Of a DNA stretch of 64,000 bases, positions 16,311-24,249 are shown piece after piece. The DNA comes from Cloacibacterium rupense (lineage in GTDB: Bacteria > Bacteroidota > Bacteroidia > Flavobacteriales > Weeksellaceae): NCBI RefSeq assembly GCF_014645495.1, contig NZ_BMLV01000004.1, forward strand, positions 214,186 through 278,185, in the 5' to 3' direction. A program made the position numbers and the translations under genes. Each line of letters begins with the position of its first letter. The first letter of the stretch is position 1. Under the pieces are notes generated by a model. That model did not search any database. It was not told where the DNA came from and worked only from the letters and a program-made list of their open reading frames with translations.

Positions 16311-17624
16311 TTATTTTTTATCTATCATAGATTGTCCTTCGTGGTTTTCGTACCTAGAATGTTTGGCTTCTCCAATGATTTGTTTTCCGTAGATGCTGTT
16401 GTGTCCTGATAAAAGATAAGAGACTACACATGCAATGGCCATGTAAATTCCGGTTTCAGCACCGAACAATTCTATTCCCATGAGCATACAAGCCAAAGGA
16501 GTGTTGGTAGCCCCTGCAAAAACGGCTACAAAACCCATGCCTGCTAAAAGTGCCGTAGGAAGAGGTATAAATAAGGAAAGTGCACTGCCCAAAGTAGCGC
16601 CAATAAAGAAGAGCGGGGTGACTTCGCCTCCTTTGAAGCCTGCTGCCAAAGTAATGATGGTGAAGGCCATTTTAAGGGCAAATACATAAGTTGGTTCTTG
16701 GGTTTGAAAAGCTTCAATAATGGTAGGAATGCCAAGGCCAATGTATTTGGTAGTTCCCATGATAAATACCAAAGCAGCAACGATGATGCCACCTACTACA
16801 GGTCTTAGTGGGGGAAATTTAATTTTAGATTTGAATATTTTGGTCAGAAAATGAATGGTTTTGCTGAAGGCGGCTGCGCATAATCCGAAGGCAATTCCCG
16901 CCAAAATACTATATAAAATAGGCAAAACTTCTAGTTTGGGGATAAGGTCTACATGATAGTGGGTATGTTTTACAGGCCAAAGGTTGGTTACGATATCAGC
17001 TAAAATAGCCGAAGCAAAAGCTGGGAAAATGGCATTGTATCTTATTTTGCCAATCAAGAAAACCTCTAACCCGAATAAAGCACCCGCTAAAGGAGTGCCA
17101 AAAACAGAGCCAAAACCAGCCGCTATGGCAGCGATGAGCAGAATTTTTCTTTCGTCTTTGTTGAGGTGTAAAGGTTTTGTGAGTTGGTCTGCAATAGCAC
17201 CTGCCATTTGCAGTGCTGTGCCTTCTCTACCAGCAGAGCCCCCGAAGAAGTGGGTAGCGATGGTCCCGATATATACAAAAGGAGCCATTCTGAAGGGGAT
17301 GGTTTCTTTGGGATTGTGTATGCTGTCTATTAATAAATTATTACCCGCCTCAATATCTGTACCTAAATAGTAGTACAATAATCCGATTAAAAAACCGCCG
17401 ATAGGGAGTAGGGCAATAAGCCAAAGGTGATTTTCTCTAAAGTTGGTGGCCCAATCTAGAGAGATTAAGAATCCTGCAGAGGCAGAGCCTACGGAAATAC
17501 CAATGATGGAACTTATGAGTAGCCATTTTAGGATATAAGGTAGGGCAGGATATTTCCTGAAAAATAGGGCAATAAAGAGTTTTGGTTTTTTGATGAACGA
17601 TTTATTGTTGTAATGATTTTGCAT
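16311..17624 (-). CDS. CLC-family channel/antiporter, probably fluoride exporter (CLC-F)
   Basis: A 437-residue membrane protein of the CLC family, with about ten hydrophobic segments. The gating-glutamate motif reads GSAGREGT (129-136, Glu134), the GREGT variant rather than GKEGP. The first selectivity motif is not the chloride-type GSGIPE but IEAGNNLLID (about 91-100). GSVFGTPLAGALFGLEV is also typical of the family. These departures and a fluoride riboswitch immediately upstream point to the fluoride/proton antiporter branch, which protects cells from fluoride. The start at 17624 lies 7 bases after an AGGAG Shine-Dalgarno that is part of the riboswitch expression platform. Specificity is inferred. 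Confidence 0.88.
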   Translation of the reverse strand: MQNHYNNKSFIKKPKLFIALFFRKYPALPYILKWLLISSIIGISVGSASAGFLISLDWATNFRENHLWLIALLPIGGFLIGLLYYYLGTDIEAGNNLLIDSIHNPKETIPFRMAPFVYIGTIATHFFGGSAGREGTALQMAGAIADQLTKPLHLNKDERKILLIAAIAAGFGSVFGTPLAGALFGLEVFLIGKIRYNAIFPAFASAILADIVTNLWPVKHTHYHVDLIPKLEVLPILYSILAGIAFGLCAAAFSKTIHFLTKIFKSKIKFPPLRPVVGGIIVAALVFIMGTTKYIGLGIPTIIEAFQTQEPTYVFALKMAFTIITLAAGFKGGEVTPLFFIGATLGSALSLFIPLPTALLAGMGFVAVFAGATNTPLACMLMGIELFGAETGIYMAIACVVSYLLSGHNSIYGKQIIGEAKHSRYENHEGQSMIDKK

Positions 17625-17628
17625 AATT

Positions 17629-17667
17629 CTCCTGATTAAAATTGATTGTTTTAATTTGATAATCAGG
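17629..17667 (-). promoter_or_regulatory. Riboswitch expression platform (SD sequestration)
   Basis: On the minus strand CCTGATTA (17667-17660), the last bases of the aptamer, is perfectly complementary to TAATCAGG (17638-17631), which contains the Shine-Dalgarno. An alternative hairpin ATTAAAA / TTTTAAT (17655-17649 with 17641-17635) competes and leaves the site free. This is the layout of a translational on-switch. Confidence 0.75.
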
Positions 17668-17717
17668 CGTCATCAGCTCTTACAGAGCGGTTGGGTTAGG
17701 AAGAACACCATTTCCTA
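17664..17717 (-). promoter_or_regulatory. Fluoride riboswitch aptamer (crcB motif)
   Basis: Read on the minus strand: stem AGGAA / TTCCT around ATGGTGTTC, then CTAACCCAACCGCTCT, a short hairpin, and AGCTGATGACGCCTG. These blocks are the conserved core of the fluoride riboswitch, and GGTGT can form the family's pseudoknot with ACGCC. It lies 40 bases upstream of the CLC-F-like gene. The first block has GGAAATGG where GGnGATGG is usual. Confidence 0.9.
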
Positions 17718-17756
17718 TGAGACAAAGATATTAAATTTTGAAAAATCAAAAAAAAG

Positions 17757-18212
17757 TTATTCAGATTTTTCTTCTTGCATTCTTTGGGCTAAGAGGTAGA
17801 TGGCTTTCAGTACCCGTTCGCATCTTGTGATGTCTGGGGAAAGGGAGAAAAAATCTACTTTAGAAACTAAAAGACCATTATACAATTTAATTTTTTCACC
17901 ATTTGTTTGTAAACTGAATTGGTAATTTTTACCATCAGGCTTACATTTAACCTCAGAAATGATGAGGTCTTTCACATTAAACGAAGTGTTTTCTGAGAGC
18001 AAGATAACACCATCGGCGTTTACAGAACCCGTTTTTTTGGTGATAAGGCCTTCCTTGGTTACCGAGAATTCGTTGGCTCCATTATTAAAATATCCTAGAA
18101 GGTCAGACGCATAAGCATTGAGCCAAGCTGAGATGTCTTCTTTGGATTGAGCAAAGGAAATTATGGGTAAAATGAGTAAAAAGGAAGCAATAAATTTTTT
18201 TGTTTTTTTCAT
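17757..18212 (-). CDS. Small secreted hypothetical protein
   Basis: A 151-residue protein with a signal peptide (about 1-21, ending SFAQ). The mature part has alternating strands (EFSVTKEGLITKK, GVILLSENTSFNVKDL, YQFSLQTNGEKIKLYNGLLV) and then a helix with CERVLKAIYLLAQRM. No family is recognised and there is no obvious enzymatic motif. It lies upstream of the fluoride exporter gene on the same strand, but the riboswitch and 45 bases separate them, so co-transcription is possible but not needed. Periplasmic location is likely. Function unknown. Confidence 0.6.
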   Translation of the reverse strand: MKKTKKFIASFLLILPIISFAQSKEDISAWLNAYASDLLGYFNNGANEFSVTKEGLITKKTGSVNADGVILLSENTSFNVKDLIISEVKCKPDGKNYQFSLQTNGEKIKLYNGLLVSKVDFFSLSPDITRCERVLKAIYLLAQRMQEEKSE

Positions 18213-18431
18213 ATTTGTGAATAGATATACAAATATAAAATATTATCTCATCAAATGACCTTTTGATATTGAAGGAGCATTATTTTTTTTGATTTAATTT
18301 GTTTTCTGGTCTTGAAGAAAGGTGTTTTTGAGGAAACTGATGAAGCATTCAAGTTAATTTTTCAGGGTATGACATTTGTCATCTTTTGGATTTTGTATAT
18401 ACTTTTCTCTATTTTTGCAAAAATCGGGTTT

Positions 18432-18674
18432 ATGGAAAAAAAACCTTATCAGGAGAGCCCATTAAGAAAATATGGGATTTATTCTACCATTGTGTTTCAG
18501 ATGTTGTTTATCATCGCCATTTCATTTTGGGGAGGCAATAAGATAAGTGAATATTATGAACTTAAAACCAAATTGTTAACCGTAGGAATTGGTTTTGCGG
18601 GGTTGTGTTTGGCGATGTATGTAACCCTAAAGAGATTGAACGAAATCAATAAAGAAGAAGAGAATGAAAAATAA
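18432..18674 (+). CDS. AtpZ/AtpI-like ATP synthase accessory protein
   Basis: An 80-residue membrane protein with two hydrophobic helices (about 17-37 and 46-65) and charged ends, the pattern of AtpZ/AtpI-like proteins coded in front of F-type ATP synthase genes. The start at MEKKPYQESPLRKYG was chosen because a promoter-like TATTTTTG (18410-18417) lies only 15 bases upstream. A longer frame from a TTG at 18312 would run through that promoter. It overlaps the next gene by 11 bases. The family is proposed to help assembly of the c-ring or magnesium/calcium handling. The role here is by position. Confidence 0.75.
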   Translation: MEKKPYQESPLRKYGIYSTIVFQMLFIIAISFWGGNKISEYYELKTKLLTVGIGFAGLCLAMYVTLKRLNEINKEEENEK

Positions 18675-19026
18675 TATATTGTGGATAGGTTTTGTAGTGG
18701 TGATGATGGTTCATTTAATCATTTGGACTCAGGTAGAGCATCTGGCTCCGCTATTGCTTATCAAATTTTATGTTTTTTTAAGTGTGATGTTTCTAATGCT
18801 GATTACGGTGATTAATATTATTAATAGAACCGTGCCAGAGTTTTTAGGATTATCATTTATAGGAATTATTTTGTTGAAATTTGTGTTGATGTATTTGATA
18901 AGAATGAAGTTGGATTTTGAGCAAGTTCCGCATTATAAATTTCATTTTATTATTCCGTATTTCGTTCTTACAGGGCTACTTACGTACTACACGATTCAAT
19001 TATTGAATCAAGAAAAAAAACATTAA
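18664..19026 (+). CDS. Small membrane protein of the ATP synthase cluster
   Basis: A 120-residue protein with four predicted membrane helices (about 5-22, 29-52, 56-77, 95-112) and very few charged residues outside the loops. It overlaps the AtpZ-like gene and precedes atpB, the usual place of the poorly conserved AtpI-type protein, which is needed for efficient assembly of the c-ring in other bacteria. Sequence alone does not prove the family. The position in the operon is the main evidence. Confidence 0.65.
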   Translation: MKNNILWIGFVVVMMVHLIIWTQVEHLAPLLLIKFYVFLSVMFLMLITVINIINRTVPEFLGLSFIGIILLKFVLMYLIRMKLDFEQVPHYKFHFIIPYFVLTGLLTYYTIQLLNQEKKH

Positions 19027-19088
19027 ATATTTTCTTTTATACTCCGAAAAAATATCATATTTTTGCACAACTAAAAAAAAAGACTCTA

Positions 19089-20222
19089 ATGCTTAAGAAA
19101 ACAGCACTTATAATTAGTACCATTTTTACTTTGACTTTTGCATTTGCTAATCAGGAAACACCTGTAGCAGAAGCACATAGTACAGAAGCACATGCGGAAG
19201 CTAAGCCTTTATCAGAGAAAGAAAAGATTGCTGAAGAAAATAAAGAATTTATTCAGCATCACTTGTTAGATGCTCATGATTTTACCATTATGGTAGATGT
19301 AGACGGTCATCATATAGGTTTTCCGTTGCCTGTGATTATCTATGATGGAGGATTTCATTTCTTCATGAGTAACAAAAATAATTTCTCTCATGTAAACAAT
19401 GAGGGCAAAAGTGCTGAAAATATAGTAGAGAGCAATGGAAACTATTATAGACTTTTCCATGAGAAAATATACAAAACAGATGCTTCTGGTGATTTGAAAT
19501 TAGATGCGCATCATCATCCAACGGTAGAAAAAGTTTTAGACCTTTCTATTACTAAATCTGTGTTGATGATATTGTTTGTTTCCATTTTGATGTTGGTTAT
19601 TTTTGGAGGAATGGCCAAATCTTACAAGAAATCTTTGGTGCCATCTGGGGCTGCAAAAATATTTGAACCATTGATTATCTTCATTAGAGACGATATAGCT
19701 ATCCCGAATATTGGGCATAAATACAGAAGATATATGGGTTATTTGTTAACTGTATTTTTCTTTATCTTGTTCTTGAATGTTATTGGTTTAATGCCTTTTG
19801 GGGTAAACGTAACGGGTAATATTACCATTACTTTCTTCTTGGCTATATTCACTTATCTTATTACCAACATTTCTGCCAACAAAGATTATTGGAAGCATAT
19901 TTTCTGGATGCCAGGTGTTCCTTTCCCAATGCAATTGATTTTATTGCCAATCGAATTATTAGGGACTTTGACAAAGCCATTTGCATTGATGATACGTCTT
20001 TTTGCGAACATGTCTGCTGGTCACATTGTGGTCATGAGTTTGATAGGTTTGATTTATTATTTTAAGAATGTTGTAGCTGGAGTGTCTTTTCCGCTTTTAG
20101 CATTGGTAATATATGTGTTAGAGGTATTGGTAGCATTTTTACAAGCTTATATCTTTACGATGCTTTCAGCATTATTTATTGGTATGGCTGTACAAGATCA
20201 TGAGCATGAGCACGCTCATTAA
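19089..20222 (+). CDS. atpB: ATP synthase F0 subunit a
   Basis: Subunit a, 377 residues, the stator half-channel of the F0 motor. The essential arginine lies in MIRLFANMSAGH (Arg303), and the last 190 residues carry the usual five or so membrane helices. The protein is about 110 residues longer than E. coli subunit a. The extra N-terminal part has a signal-like segment (1-20), a His/Glu/Ala-rich stretch (EAHSTEAHAEAK) and a region with DAHHHP near 140, typical of Bacteroidota. The C terminus is also His-rich (DHEHEHAH). A promoter-like TATTTTTG at 19058-19065 may give this gene extra transcription. Confidence 0.95.
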   Translation: MLKKTALIISTIFTLTFAFANQETPVAEAHSTEAHAEAKPLSEKEKIAEENKEFIQHHLLDAHDFTIMVDVDGHHIGFPLPVIIYDGGFHFFMSNKNNFSHVNNEGKSAENIVESNGNYYRLFHEKIYKTDASGDLKLDAHHHPTVEKVLDLSITKSVLMILFVSILMLVIFGGMAKSYKKSLVPSGAAKIFEPLIIFIRDDIAIPNIGHKYRRYMGYLLTVFFFILFLNVIGLMPFGVNVTGNITITFFLAIFTYLITNISANKDYWKHIFWMPGVPFPMQLILLPIELLGTLTKPFALMIRLFANMSAGHIVVMSLIGLIYYFKNVVAGVSFPLLALVIYVLEVLVAFLQAYIFTMLSALFIGMAVQDHEHEHAH

Positions 20223-20258
20223 TAGAATTATTAAAACAATTTTTTAAATTTTTATATT

Positions 20259-20453
20259 ATGGAAATTCCTAAAATTATTGGTGCAGGTTTAGTAGTAATC
20301 GGTGCAGGTATCGGTATCGGTAAAATTGGTGCTGCTGCTTTAGAAGCTATCGCTAGACAACCAGAGCAATCAGGTAAATTACAAACTGCGATGCTTATCG
20401 CTGCGGCTCTTGTAGAAGGGGTAGCGTTCGCTGCATTATTTGCTGTAAACTAA
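20259..20453 (+). CDS. atpE: ATP synthase F0 subunit c
   Basis: A 64-residue hairpin of two membrane helices with the polar loop RQPEQ (33-37) and the ion-carrying Glu53 in LVEGVAFAAL. The glycine motif GAGIGIGKIG in helix 1 is typical. Residues that define sodium-binding rings (Gln in helix 1, Ser/Thr after the Glu) are absent, so a proton-driven ring is expected. A stable hairpin with a T run follows at 20471-20507. It could lower read-through and raise the supply of this multi-copy subunit relative to those downstream. Confidence 0.97.
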   Translation: MEIPKIIGAGLVVIGAGIGIGKIGAAALEAIARQPEQSGKLQTAMLIAAALVEGVAFAALFAVN

Positions 20454-20470
20454 TTGCTTAGAAAAATTTC

Positions 20471-20507
20471 ATTGACTGTAAGGGTTGCTTGCAGTCAGTG
20501 ATTTTTT
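20471..20507 (+). terminator. Intercistronic hairpin between atpE and atpF
   Basis: Stem of 10-12 bp (TGACTGTAAG / CTTGCAGTCA, one G-U), 5-base loop, then GTGATTTTTT. It looks like a partial terminator or a 3'-end stabiliser inside the operon. Either would favour expression of atpE over later genes. Confidence 0.7.
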
Positions 20508-20539
20508 AAACAAAAATTTTAAAAAACATTAATCTACAT

Positions 20540-21037
20540 ATGGAATTAATTAATCAATTTCAATCAGGATTGTTTATCATCCAATCTATTATCTTCATAG
20601 CGCTTTTGCTTTTATTAGGAAAGTTTGCTTGGAAGCCAATTCTTAACTCTATCAACGAGAGAGAAACTAACATTATGGATGCTCTTAACCAAGCACAGTT
20701 AGCAAAAGAAGAAATGGCACAGCTAAAATCTGATAACGAAAGAATCATCAGAGAAGCAAAAGCAGAGAGAGATGCTATCTTAAAAGAAGCTAGAGAAATT
20801 AAAGAAAAAATAGTTTCTGATGCTAAAGAAGTAGCTAAAGTAGAAGGGGATAAAATGATTGCTCAAGCAAGACAGTCTATCGTTGCTGAAAAGACGGCTG
20901 CAGTAGCTGAAATCAAAAACCAAATTGGTGCTCTTTCAGTACAAATTGCAGAATCTATCTTGAAACAAAAGCTAGATACTACTGAAGCACACAATCAATT
21001 GGTAGAAAATATCCTTAAACAACCTAATCAGAACTAA
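20540..21037 (+). CDS. atpF: ATP synthase F0 subunit b
   Basis: A 165-residue stator protein: one N-terminal membrane helix (about 10-28) followed by a long charged helix (about 40-150; REAKAERDAILKEAREIKEK) that forms the peripheral stalk. Length and pattern match bacterial subunit b. The stop codon is 2 bases before the atpH start, so the two are translationally linked. Confidence 0.95.
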   Translation: MELINQFQSGLFIIQSIIFIALLLLLGKFAWKPILNSINERETNIMDALNQAQLAKEEMAQLKSDNERIIREAKAERDAILKEAREIKEKIVSDAKEVAKVEGDKMIAQARQSIVAEKTAAVAEIKNQIGALSVQIAESILKQKLDTTEAHNQLVENILKQPNQN

Positions 21038-21039
21038 CA

Positions 21040-21579
21040 ATGCTTACATCTAAAGTAGCAAAAAGATACGCACAAGGTTTACTTGATTTCACACAGGAGT
21101 CAGGTAATACTGCAACTGTATTTGCAGAGATGAAAGATGTGGTAAAGATTATGAAAGATTCTAAGGAACTGAAAAATTTCTTTGCTTCACCTATTATTGA
21201 TGCGAAAAAGAAAATAGCGGTAGCTTCACAAGTTTTCGTTAGTTTTTCTGCAGTTGCCCAAAACTTAATCACCCTAGTTATCAAACAAGGTAGAGAAAGT
21301 CATCTGCAAGACATAGCACAAGAATTCATCAACAAAGTAGAAGATTTACAAGGAGTACAGAGAGTGACATTGACAGTAGCATCTGAGCTATCTCCTAAAA
21401 ACATTGAAGAGATTGTAAAATCTACTTCTTTGGTAGATCATTCTAAAAACAGTGATTTAAAAGTGGTGGTGAATCCAGAAATTATAGGTGGTTATATCCT
21501 AAGAGTAGGAGACCAACAGGTAGATGCTTCTGTAAAAACTAAGCTAAGCCTAGTAAAAAAAGAATTTCAATTAAATTAA
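21040..21579 (+). CDS. atpH: ATP synthase F1 subunit delta
   Basis: A 179-residue soluble protein that joins the peripheral stalk to the alpha/beta head (OSCP family). The N-terminal helical domain begins KVAKRYAQGLLDF, and the C-terminal part shows the conserved NPEIIGGYILRVGDQQVDASVKTKL segment. It lies between atpF and atpA, 17 bases before atpA. The length is normal for the family. Confidence 0.95.
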   Translation: MLTSKVAKRYAQGLLDFTQESGNTATVFAEMKDVVKIMKDSKELKNFFASPIIDAKKKIAVASQVFVSFSAVAQNLITLVIKQGRESHLQDIAQEFINKVEDLQGVQRVTLTVASELSPKNIEEIVKSTSLVDHSKNSDLKVVVNPEIIGGYILRVGDQQVDASVKTKLSLVKKEFQLN

Positions 21580-21596
21580 GTTAAAACAACCATAAA

Positions 21597-23174
21597 ATGG
21601 CAGAAATAAATCCGGCTGAAGTTTCAGCAATTTTAAAACAACAATTGGCCAACTTTGATACGCAATCCAACGTAGAAGAAGTAGGTACAGTATTACAAAT
21701 TGGAGATGGTATTGCTCTTGTTTACGGTTTAGAAAACGTACAATACGGTGAATTGGTAAAATTCCAAAGTGGTATTGAAGGTATTGTATTGAATCTAGCT
21801 GAAGACAACGTAGGTGTTGCGCTTTTAGGAGAATCTAAAAATGTAAAAGAAGGAGATACCGTAAAAAGAACCCAAAGAATCTCTTCTATTAGAGTAGGTG
21901 AAGGTATGCTAGGTAGAGTAGTAGATACTCTTGGTAATCCTATCGATGGTAAAGGGCCTATCTCTGGTGACCTTTACGAAATGCCACTTGAAAGAAAAGC
22001 TCCAGGTGTAATTTTCCGTCAACCGGTAAATGAACCTTTACAAACGGGTATCGTAGCGATTGACTCTATGATTCCGATCGGAAGAGGACAAAGAGAGCTT
22101 ATCATTGGTGACAGACAAACTGGTAAAACAACTGTTGCGATTGATACCATTCTTAACCAAAAAGAATTTTTCGATGCTGGTGAACCAGTATTTTGTATCT
22201 ACGTAGCAGTAGGGCAAAAAGGTTCTACCGTAGCACAAATCGTAAAAACTTTAGAAGATAAAGGAGCTATGGCTTATACTGTAGTAGTAGCAGCTAATGC
22301 TTCAGACCCTTCTCCAATGCAGGTATATGCTCCTATGGCAGGTGCTGCAATTGGTGAGTATTTCAGAGACACAGGTAGACCAGCATTAATCATTTATGAT
22401 GATTTATCTAAACAAGCGGTAGCTTACCGTGAGCTTTCTTTATTATTAAGAAGACCACCGGGCCGTGAAGCATATCCAGGTGACGTATTCTACTTGCACT
22501 CTAGATTATTAGAAAGAGCTGCTAAAGTGATTAAAGATGATACGATTGCTGCTCAAATGAATGATTTGCCAGAATCTCTAAAACCAATGGTAAAAGGTGG
22601 TGGTTCTCTTACGGCTTTACCAATTATCGAAACTCAAGCGGGTGACGTATCTGCCTATATCCCAACCAACGTAATTTCTATTACAGATGGTCAGATTTTC
22701 TTAGAGTCAGATTTATTCAACTCTGGGGTAAGACCAGCAATCAACGTAGGTATCTCTGTATCTAGAGTAGGGGGTAATGCACAGATTAAATCAATGAAAA
22801 AAGTATCTGGTACTTTGAAATTAGACCAGGCACAATATAAAGAACTAGAAGCTTTCGCAAAATTCGGTTCAGACTTAGATGCGGCTACTATGGCGGTAAT
22901 CTCTAAGGGTGAAAGAAACGTAGAAATCTTAAAACAACCTGTAAACTCTCCACTACCAGTAGATGCACAGATTGCAATGATTTACTCAGGAACTGAAAAC
23001 CTATTGAGAAACGTACCGATTAGAAAAGTAAAAGAATTCCAAGTAGAATATATTGATTTCCTAAGAAACAAGCATCCAGAAGTAATGGCAGCTTTGAAAT
23101 CTGGTAAAATTGATGATTCATTAACAGGAGTTCTAAAACAAGTAGCTACAGATTTAGCAGCTAAATATAACTAA
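21597..23174 (+). CDS. atpA: ATP synthase F1 subunit alpha
   Basis: A 525-residue non-catalytic nucleotide-binding subunit of the F1 head. The P-loop GDRQTGKTT is at 171-179, and [35 protein letters not shown] carries the adenine-site and arginine-finger regions in the usual order. The stop codon is followed directly by a 7-bp-period array (23181-23250) that can fold on itself before atpG. The genes for beta and epsilon are absent here, as is normal for this phylum, where atpDC lie elsewhere. Confidence 0.98.
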   Translation: MAEINPAEVSAILKQQLANFDTQSNVEEVGTVLQIGDGIALVYGLENVQYGELVKFQSGIEGIVLNLAEDNVGVALLGESKNVKEGDTVKRTQRISSIRVGEGMLGRVVDTLGNPIDGKGPISGDLYEMPLERKAPGVIFRQPVNEPLQTGIVAIDSMIPIGRGQRELIIGDRQTGKTTVAIDTILNQKEFFDAGEPVFCIYVAVGQKGSTVAQIVKTLEDKGAMAYTVVVAANASDPSPMQVYAPMAGAAIGEYFRDTGRPALIIYDDLSKQAVAYRELSLLLRRPPGREAYPGDVFYLHSRLLERAAKVIKDDTIAAQMNDLPESLKPMVKGGGSLTALPIIETQAGDVSAYIPTNVISITDGQIFLESDLFNSGVRPAINVGISVSRVGGNAQIKSMKKVSGTLKLDQAQYKELEAFAKFGSDLDAATMAVISKGERNVEILKQPVNSPLPVDAQIAMIYSGTENLLRNVPIRKVKEFQVEYIDFLRNKHPEVMAALKSGKIDDSLTGVLKQVATDLAAKYN

Positions 23175-23180
23175 TATTAG

Positions 23181-23250
23181 TTGATGGTTTTTGGTTGATA
23201 GTTGACAGAAAATTCTAAAACTAACAACCAACAACCGACAACCAACAACT
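23181..23250 (+). repeat. Heptamer array A (atpA-atpG intergenic), with inverted arms
   Basis: TTGATGG-TTTTTGG-TTGATAG-TTGACAG follows the atpA stop by 6 bases. After a 15-base gap come ACAACCA-ACAACCG-ACAACCA-ACAACTA, roughly the reverse complement of the first half. The two arms could form an imperfect hairpin of about 25 bases. Confidence 0.75.
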
Positions 23251-23259
23251 AAAAAAATT

Positions 23260-24117
23260 ATGGCAAATTTAAAAGAAATTAGAGGCAGAATAACATCTAT
23301 ATCATCTACGATGCAGATTACGAGTGCTATGAAAATGGTTTCGGCTGCGAAACTTAAAAAAGCACAAGACGCTATCGTAATGCTAAGACCTTATTCAGAA
23401 AAACTTCAAGAAATCATTCAGAATGTGAGTTCTAATTCAGATTCTGAGAATGTTTCGGTTTTTGCACAAAAGAGAGAGGTAAAAAAGGTGCTTATTATAG
23501 CGGTAACTTCTAACAGAGGTTTAGCAGGAGCATTCAACTCTTCTATTGTAAAAGAACTGAATCATAAAATTGCTGAAACACCTGTAGAAGTTGAAGTTTT
23601 GACCATCGGAAAAAAAGTTTTTGATGCGGTTAAAAGAAGCAGAACGGTATATGATAATCAAAGTGCCATCTTTGACCATATGAGTTTTGAAAAAGTATCA
23701 AAAGTGTCTTCTAAAGTGATGAAAGCTTTTAAGGAAGGACAGTTCGATGAAGTGCATTTAATTTATAACAAATTTATCAATGCTGCTACTCAAGAAGTAA
23801 AAACTGAACAATTATTACCAATAGAAATGCCGGAAAACACTGGTAATGTTGTAAGTGATTATATTTTTGAGCCTAGCAGAAAAGAAATTATCGAAAGTTT
23901 GATTCCTAAATCAATCAAAACTCAGGTTTATAAAGCAGTATTAGACTCTATCGCTTCTGAACATGGTGCTAGAATGACAGCCATGCACAAAGCAACAGAT
24001 AATGCGCAAGCTCTAAAAAATGAATTGGTGATTTTCTATAACAAAGCCAGACAGGCGGCGATTACCAATGAAATTCTTGAGATTGTATCTGGAGCAGAAG
24101 CCCTTAAAAATAGTTAA
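23260..24117 (+). CDS. atpG: ATP synthase F1 subunit gamma
   Basis: The 285-residue central shaft. N-terminal MANLKEIRGRITSISSTMQ and C-terminal ARMTAMHKATDNAQALKNEL are the two conserved coiled-coil ends of the family, with SNRGLAGAFN in the globular part. It is the last gene of the cluster and is followed by a terminator at 24140. Length is normal. Confidence 0.97.
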   Translation: MANLKEIRGRITSISSTMQITSAMKMVSAAKLKKAQDAIVMLRPYSEKLQEIIQNVSSNSDSENVSVFAQKREVKKVLIIAVTSNRGLAGAFNSSIVKELNHKIAETPVEVEVLTIGKKVFDAVKRSRTVYDNQSAIFDHMSFEKVSKVSSKVMKAFKEGQFDEVHLIYNKFINAATQEVKTEQLLPIEMPENTGNVVSDYIFEPSRKEIIESLIPKSIKTQVYKAVLDSIASEHGARMTAMHKATDNAQALKNELVIFYNKARQAAITNEILEIVSGAEALKNS

Positions 24118-24139
24118 TCTAATTATAAGATATCAATTA

Positions 24140-24170
24140 AAAGCATCAACGAGAGTTGGTGCTTTTTTTT
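24140..24170 (+). terminator. Terminator of the ATP synthase operon
   Basis: Stem AAAGCATCAAC / GTTGGTGCTTT (one G-U pair), GAGA tetraloop, then a run of eight T. Confidence 0.92.
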
Positions 24171-24249
24171 ATAAATATTCTCTGTTAAATATAATTATGT
24201 TAAATTTAGATGAGATAATAAATGCGTAATTTTGCAAAACTAGTAAGCT

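Noticed and set aside
16480..17370. Plus-strand frames inside the CLC gene
   Set aside because: They are antisense to a well-supported membrane protein and have no start signals or known domains.
18312..18431. Longer form of the AtpZ-like protein starting with TTG at 18312
   Set aside because: A promoter-like TATTTTTG lies inside this extension, and the family length fits the ATG at 18432.
19089..24117. Sodium-driven ATP synthase
   Set aside because: Subunit c lacks the Gln and Ser/Thr ligands next to Glu53 that define sodium-binding rings.
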